From positions 1-9,664 of the forward strand of contig JAPUJS010000215.1 in NCBI GenBank assembly GCA_027296045.1: a stretch of 9,664 nt of DNA. The letters run 5' to 3'. Positions 6,339 through 9,664 of the stretch are shown here, in pieces. The translations under genes were made by a program, and so were the position numbers. Origin of the DNA: a bacterium. GTDB taxonomy: Bacteria; Latescibacterota; UBA2968. Under the pieces are notes generated by a model that was not told the origin of the DNA, searched no databases, and was given only the letters and a program-made list of their open reading frames with translations. The number at the start of each line of letters is the position of its first letter. Position 1 is the stretch's first letter.

Positions 6339-6731
6339 ATGGCAAAAAAGGAAGTCATCACCACCGACAAAGCCGCCCTTCCCATCGGACCCTATTCCCA
6401 GGGTATCCGGGTCGGCGATTTTGTCTTTGTCGCCGGCGAAAAAGGCATCGATCCCACAACCGGAAGCATTGTCGAAGGCGGCATTGCTGCCGAAACCCGC
6501 CAGACCTTTGAAAACATCCAAGCCATTCTCGAAGCCGCTGGCGCTTCTCTCGACGATGCCGTGCGCACAGTTGTCTATCTAACCGATATTGAGGAATTTG
6601 GGGCCATGAACGAAGTCTACGCCCAATACCTGAAAGTGGATCCCCCCGGTCGAACCACCGTTGCCGTCTCTGCCTTACCTGCCGGTGCCCACGTAGAAAT
6701 CGAACTCACCGCCGTCCTTCCGGGAGCCTGA
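6339..6731 (+). CDS. ridA: RidA family reactive imine/enamine deaminase
   Basis: Cytoplasmic 130-aa protein of the RidA (YjgF/YER057c/UK114) family, normally a homotrimer that hydrolyses 2-aminoacrylate and related imines to keto acids and ammonia. Conserved features are IGPYSQG (16-22, Tyr19), RQTFENIQAILEAAG (54-68), R105 in GRTTVAV, which binds the substrate carboxylate, and LPAGAHVEIELTA with E120. Length is standard. The loop usually written GQ(I/G)P is AGEKGIDP here (32-39), replacing the Gln and Pro by Glu-Lys-Gly. The ATG is preceded by AAAGGAG about 8 nt upstream. It is transcribed away from the PAL-like operon across a shared control region, which suggests a link to chemistry that makes imines or enamines there, and ends in its own terminator. 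Activity is likely but the altered loop may shift substrate range. Confidence 0.9.
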   Translation: MAKKEVITTDKAALPIGPYSQGIRVGDFVFVAGEKGIDPTTGSIVEGGIAAETRQTFENIQAILEAAGASLDDAVRTVVYLTDIEEFGAMNEVYAQYLKVDPPGRTTVAVSALPAGAHVEIELTAVLPGA

Positions 6732-6774
6732 ACATCAAAGGGCGCCCCAAATGGAACGCCCCAACAAGCCTACC

Positions 6775-6822
6775 ATTCAGGGCAGCAATACCTATTGCTG
6801 CCCTGAATCTTTTCATTTTTTT
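6775..6822 (+). terminator. intrinsic terminator after ridA
   Basis: A perfect 16-bp inverted repeat (ATTCAGGGCAGCAATA at 6775-6790 and its complement at 6793-6808) has only CC between the arms, so the innermost pairs must open to make the loop. It is followed by T-rich sequence (6810-6822). The T run includes the stop and last Lys codons of the convergent sulfatase-fold gene. On the minus strand the stem is not followed by T residues, so it is a terminator for ridA only, though it may still shield the 3' end of the opposing mRNA. Confidence 0.85.
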
Positions 6823-8276
6823 GCCCGCTTGGCCTTTTTCCCTTTCTTTGTCTTTTTTGTCTTCTTCGTCTGCTTTGCAGCCGAGCCCTTTGCCTGCAAC
6901 CGGGCCGCCTGTGCAGCCGAACCGATATGCATGCGATTGTAGGCGTCCTCCGAAGACTTGAACGGCCCGTCGTAGCCCTTTGTGCGGTGCCAGTGCAAAT
7001 TCGTGTACATCGGATTGGTCTTGCCCGTCTCCTTCTCTCGCTTCGCAATCCAGGCTTCCATCCGGTTCCGAAGCATGGCGACCATCTCGGGTTCTTTCTT
7101 TGCCAGATTCACATTTTCATCCGGGTCTTGAATCAAATTGTACAGTTCCACTTCCGGCTTAAAATGAAAATCCGGTTCCAGCGCCACAATCAACTTCCAC
7201 TCCGGTGTCCGCCATCCGTGTTTGCGCATCCAGGTGCATTCCGTGATATAATACTCCGATTCGTGCGTCTTTCGTGTCCCCCTCACCAGCGGCATCATAT
7301 TGCGACCGTCAAACTTGATCTTGGATTTCACCCCGATCAGATCCAGCATCGTCGGCACCAGATCAAAATGCGACGTATAGCCCGAAATCCGCTTCCCCTC
7401 TGGCAATTTACCAGGCATTCGCATAATCAACGGCACATGGAGCGTGCAATCGTAGATCCCATGATGGTCAAAATAACAATCGTGATCCGCCAGCGTTTCC
7501 CCGTGGTCCCCATTGAGCACCACCAGGGTATCGTCTGCCAGCCCCAGTTCATCAATTCTTGTCAAAAGCCGCTGAATGCACGCATCCATATACGCAACTT
7601 CCCCATCGTATTGCGCAATCACATGGTCTGCATCGCTAATCCCCGGCGGCATCCAACTGAGGTGAAAATCGCGGAACGGCTTGAAATTTCGCACCCCGTC
7701 CATCGAATTTTTCGACGGATCGCACGGATCTTTGCTATAAAACATCGTGTCGTAGGGCGGGGGCGGCATATAGGGCGCGTGAGGGTCCATATGACGTATA
7801 AACAAAAAGAAGGGCTTTTGCCCCGAAGCCAAACGCTCCAGTTCGGGAATTGTCACATCGTTCAGATTCTCCGCCTTCCGCAACGGCCGATCGTCCCAGC
7901 TTCCCCAGGCACGCGGATACTCGACATATTTGTCAAACCCCCGGGAACTTATATTGCCGCCAAAACCAACACAAATCGACTCATAGCCTTCCTTCCGCAA
8001 AATCTCCGGCAATGTCGTCACATCTTTTGTCAACGACGGCGCATTGTGCCTTAAGGCAACCACCTGGGTCGAAAAACAATCCATCCCGCTAAGCATATTT
8101 GCATAGGCCGGCGTGGTCGGAATATGCGGACTGTAGTTTTTCTCAAACAAGACACCCTGTGTGGCAAACTTGTCGATATTGGGCGTGGTCATCCGATCAT
8201 ATCCGTAGCCACTCATATGATCGGCCCACAGGCTGTCCACACCGAACAGGATTAAATTCTTCTTACGTTTTGCCAT
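6813..8276 (-). CDS. sulfatase-fold (alkaline phosphatase superfamily) hydrolase lacking the Cys-X-Pro-X-Arg motif
   Basis: 487-aa enzyme of the sulfatase family. NLILFGVDSL (6-15, metal ligand D14), SGYGYDRMTTPNIDKFATQG (~22-41), HMDPHAPY (162-169), NGDHGE (255-260, ligands D257/H258) and DHHGIYD give the family fold and metal site. At the nucleophile position, where sulfatases have C/S-X-P-X-R matured to formylglycine, the sequence is IPTTPAYANMLSG: Thr54 replaces Cys and Tyr58 replaces Arg. A threonine nucleophile is used by phosphoryl transferases of the superfamily, so a phosphodiesterase or transferase is possible, as is an inactive enzyme. The last ~15 residues are almost all Lys/Arg/Ala/Gly. 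No signal peptide is visible, unusual for a polysaccharide sulfatase. The ATG at 8276 has GGGGGAG upstream and lies 13 nt after the isomerase stop; a start further upstream (8327) would overlap that gene. Confidence 0.88.
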   Translation of the reverse strand: MAKRKKNLILFGVDSLWADHMSGYGYDRMTTPNIDKFATQGVLFEKNYSPHIPTTPAYANMLSGMDCFSTQVVALRHNAPSLTKDVTTLPEILRKEGYESICVGFGGNISSRGFDKYVEYPRAWGSWDDRPLRKAENLNDVTIPELERLASGQKPFFLFIRHMDPHAPYMPPPPYDTMFYSKDPCDPSKNSMDGVRNFKPFRDFHLSWMPPGISDADHVIAQYDGEVAYMDACIQRLLTRIDELGLADDTLVVLNGDHGETLADHDCYFDHHGIYDCTLHVPLIMRMPGKLPEGKRISGYTSHFDLVPTMLDLIGVKSKIKFDGRNMMPLVRGTRKTHESEYYITECTWMRKHGWRTPEWKLIVALEPDFHFKPEVELYNLIQDPDENVNLAKKEPEMVAMLRNRMEAWIAKREKETGKTNPMYTNLHWHRTKGYDGPFKSSEDAYNRMHIGSAAQAARLQAKGSAAKQTKKTKKTKKGKKAKRAKK

Positions 8277-8289
8277 AATAACTCCCCCC

Positions 8290-9108
8290 CTAAAAGCCAT
8301 CCACAATGGCCTGGAACCCATCGGCATACTGCTTCATCACCCCATCGGCGTCGTGGTCGCTACCTGGCTTGTGAATCACTTCTACCGAGAAATACCCATC
8401 GAACCCCGCTTCGTTCAAAAGCTTCATGGGCGTGGCGTGATCTATGTCGCCCTCGCCCAGACCCACCGTTGCAAGATCGCCGTTTTTTCCTTCATATTTC
8501 GCATCGCGCCCGTGCAAATGCCGGGTCAAATATCCGATATTCTGCATCGTCTCTTCCGGCCGTTCCATCTGTCGTTGCGGGTGCATCAAATCCCAGAGCA
8601 CCTTCAAATTGGGGTGATCCACCGTTTCCACCACCGCCCGCACCTGCGTGGACACACACCAGTCGTCGTGCGTTTCCATCAACACCGTCACACCCCGTTC
8701 GGCCGCATGATCCACGACCTGCTTGTAGGCCTCGGCAGCCCGCTGCACCATCCAGTAAACCTGCCCGCCACCACGCTTGCCGCCAAAGGTTCGAATCACA
8801 GAAGCACCCAGATCCGCCGCCAGATCAATGGCTTGTCGCGCTTCTTCGACCGACTGGGCCCGTTCCCCGTCGTCCACCAGGGCAAATTTCGCACCCGTTG
8901 CCACACAGCTAAATGCCAATCCGGCATCTTCCAATTTTTGACGAACCGCTTCCCGATCTCCTGGCGCCATGTCCAGCTCAATTCCGGCCGCATGGCCCCA
9001 GCCCACCCGGGGTTCCAGGCCCTGATAGCCGTGCCGCTGCATCCCGTCCACAATTTCCTCCACTGACCAATCCGGGCATACACTTATCAATGTCGACAGC
9101 TTCACCAT
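8290..9108 (-). CDS. sugar phosphate isomerase/epimerase (xylose isomerase-like TIM barrel)
   Basis: 272-aa AP-endonuclease-2-type TIM barrel that probably isomerises or epimerises a sugar or polyol in the cytoplasm. The family metal-binding residues are present at E145 (VLMETHDD), D173 (VLWDLMHP), H199 (HLHGRD) and E243 (FSVEVIHK). LSTLISVCPDWSVEEIVDGM and GYQGLEPRV at the N-terminus and the closing ~20 residues are typical. The ATG at 9106-9108 is preferred over a GTG at 9115-9117 because the ribosome site AAAAGGAG (9117-9124) overlaps the GTG but is 8 nt from the ATG. It is the first gene of a two-gene unit with the sulfatase-fold enzyme (13-nt gap), so the enzymes may act on one decorated sugar. 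It diverges from manA. Substrate cannot be read from sequence. Confidence 0.88.
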   Translation of the reverse strand: MVKLSTLISVCPDWSVEEIVDGMQRHGYQGLEPRVGWGHAAGIELDMAPGDREAVRQKLEDAGLAFSCVATGAKFALVDDGERAQSVEEARQAIDLAADLGASVIRTFGGKRGGGQVYWMVQRAAEAYKQVVDHAAERGVTVLMETHDDWCVSTQVRAVVETVDHPNLKVLWDLMHPQRQMERPEETMQNIGYLTRHLHGRDAKYEGKNGDLATVGLGEGDIDHATPMKLLNEAGFDGYFSVEVIHKPGSDHDADGVMKQYADGFQAIVDGF

Positions 9109-9116
9109 ATCAAACA

Positions 9117-9124
9117 CTCCTTTT
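9117..9124 (-). promoter_or_regulatory. ribosome-binding site deciding the isomerase start
   Basis: AAAAGGAG on the minus strand ends 8 nt before ATG at 9108. The upstream GTG at 9115-9117 shares its first base with this site and so cannot be initiated from it, giving a protein three residues shorter than the longest reading. Confidence 0.75.
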
Positions 9125-9181
9125 CAAAAATAGCTTCAGATTGCACGTCAAAATCGGCCCCTAACCTAATGCCTACCGTTG

Positions 9182-9208
9182 ATTATCGCAAGCGGAAGTT
9201 TGTTCCAA
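9182..9208 (-). promoter_or_regulatory. candidate promoter of the isomerase/sulfatase-fold unit
   Basis: On the minus strand TTGGAA (9208-9203) and GATAAT (9187-9182) are 15 bp apart, shorter than ideal. The -10 is a 5/6 match and has an upstream TG (TGC-GATAAT, extended -10), which can compensate. A leader of about 65 nt would precede the isomerase start. This is the best match I see in the gap, but weak. Confidence 0.3.
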
Positions 9209-9225
9209 TCGGCATCAACCCGACG

Positions 9226-9254
9226 TTGACAGAGGCCTGGTGCCATGATATTTT
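9226..9254 (+). promoter_or_regulatory. sigma-70-type promoter of manA
   Basis: A perfect -35 TTGACA (9226-9231) and TATTTT (9249-9254) are spaced by 17 bp, and TG-A immediately before the -10 makes it an extended -10 element. Transcription should start near 9261, about 36 nt before the manA ATG. Confidence 0.65.
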
Positions 9255-9297
9255 ACTCCAGGACCATTTTCGACCCAACTGATAAGGAATGCCCCCA

Positions 9298-9664
9298 ATG
9301 CTGCCAAACATTCTGCCGCTCGCACCCTATCTTCGAGAAACCATCTGGGGGGGTCGCGGCCTTGAGGAACGCTACAACAAAGACCTGCCACCCGATTGCC
9401 CCATCGGTGAATCCTGGGAAGTATCTGCCTACGAAGACATGGAAAGCACCGTGTCCAAAGGCGCCCTGAAAGGCCAAACACTTCTCAGTCTGGTCAAAAC
9501 CCATGGCCCCGAACTCCTGGGAAAAGCGGTGCACAATCGCTACAACGGCGAATTCCCCCTCCTCATCAAATTGCTCGATGCACGAGAAGACCTTTCCATC
9601 CAGGTCCACCCCGACGACACCTATGTCCGAAACCAAAACCTGGGCACTTTTGGCAAAATGGAAG
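9298..9664 (+). CDS. manA: mannose-6-phosphate isomerase, class I (3' part beyond window)
   Basis: Zinc enzyme interconverting mannose-6-phosphate and fructose-6-phosphate. The first 122 codons are visible. LAPYLRETIWGGRGLEERY (8-26), IGESWEVSA (~36-44) and FPLLIKLLDAREDLSIQVHPDD (~87-108) are hallmark motifs. The Gln and His of QVHPDD and the Glu at the very end (GKME) match the metal ligands of class I enzymes. The spacing resembles the short Bacillus-type ManA rather than the longer enterobacterial form. ATG at 9298 has AAGGA (9284-9288) 9 nt upstream; another in-frame ATG at 9289 abuts that site and is unlikely. It diverges from the isomerase/sulfatase-fold unit and has its own promoter. 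Identity is confident; the role (mannose use or GDP-mannose supply) is open. Confidence 0.9.
   Translation, partial: MLPNILPLAPYLRETIWGGRGLEERYNKDLPPDCPIGESWEVSAYEDMESTVSKGALKGQTLLSLVKTHGPELLGKAVHNRYNGEFPLLIKLLDAREDLSIQVHPDDTYVRNQNLGTFGKME

Noticed and set aside
6739..6761. GGGCG/CGCCC short inverted repeat after ridA as a second terminator
   Set aside because: Only 5 bp of stem, no T run, and a much stronger hairpin follows at 6775-6808.
6927..8054. 375-codon open frame on the plus strand opposite the sulfatase-fold gene
   Set aside because: Low-complexity Arg/His/Ile-rich translation without domains; shadow of the minus-strand gene.

Overview
The window reads as accessory metabolism from an uncultured, environmental, probably marine or sponge-associated Gram-negative bacterium. 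Composition is moderate (57% G+C by hand count over 6361-6660). Sulfatase-fold enzymes, phytanoyl-CoA-type dioxygenases, NHL propellers, HEAT repeats and sugar isomerases together recall lineages such as Poribacteria or Latescibacterota. That placement is inference; no marker gene is present.

Layout. (1) 1-837, minus: 5' part of a D-ribulokinase-type FGGY sugar kinase, running off the left edge. (2) 967-6135, minus: five genes read leftward from a promoter at 6185-6213. In transcription order they are an NHL propeller resembling peptidyl-alpha-hydroxyglycine alpha-amidating lyase (PAL), a C45 Ntn acyltransferase/amidase, a PhyH dioxygenase fused to HEAT repeats, a second small propeller, and a soluble histidine kinase. 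The C45 and dioxygenase genes overlap (ATGA). A likely internal promoter precedes the second propeller. (3) 6136-6338: divergent control region with a 20-bp palindrome between the -35 and -10 of the leftward promoter. (4) 6339-6731, plus: a RidA-family deaminase ending in a strong terminator. (5) 6813-9108, minus: a two-gene unit, a TIM-barrel sugar isomerase/epimerase followed by a sulfatase-fold enzyme lacking the formylglycine motif. (6) 9109-9297: second divergent region with a good plus-strand promoter. (7) 9298-end, plus: 5' part of class I mannose-6-phosphate isomerase.

How they may work together. Ribulokinase, the isomerase/epimerase and ManA point to use of pentoses, polyols and mannose. 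The central operon groups enzymes whose known chemistry would fit oxidative cleavage of C-N or amide bonds: a hydroxylase, a carbinolamide-lyase-like propeller, an Ntn amidase, and next door an imine/enamine deaminase. This pathway is a hypothesis. No response regulator accompanies the kinase, and I saw no signal peptide or membrane segment in the central-operon proteins, so they are probably cytoplasmic. The plus strand carries more C than G even inside plus-strand genes, so the minus strand is probably the leading strand. I saw no RNA genes, CRISPR arrays or insertion sequences.
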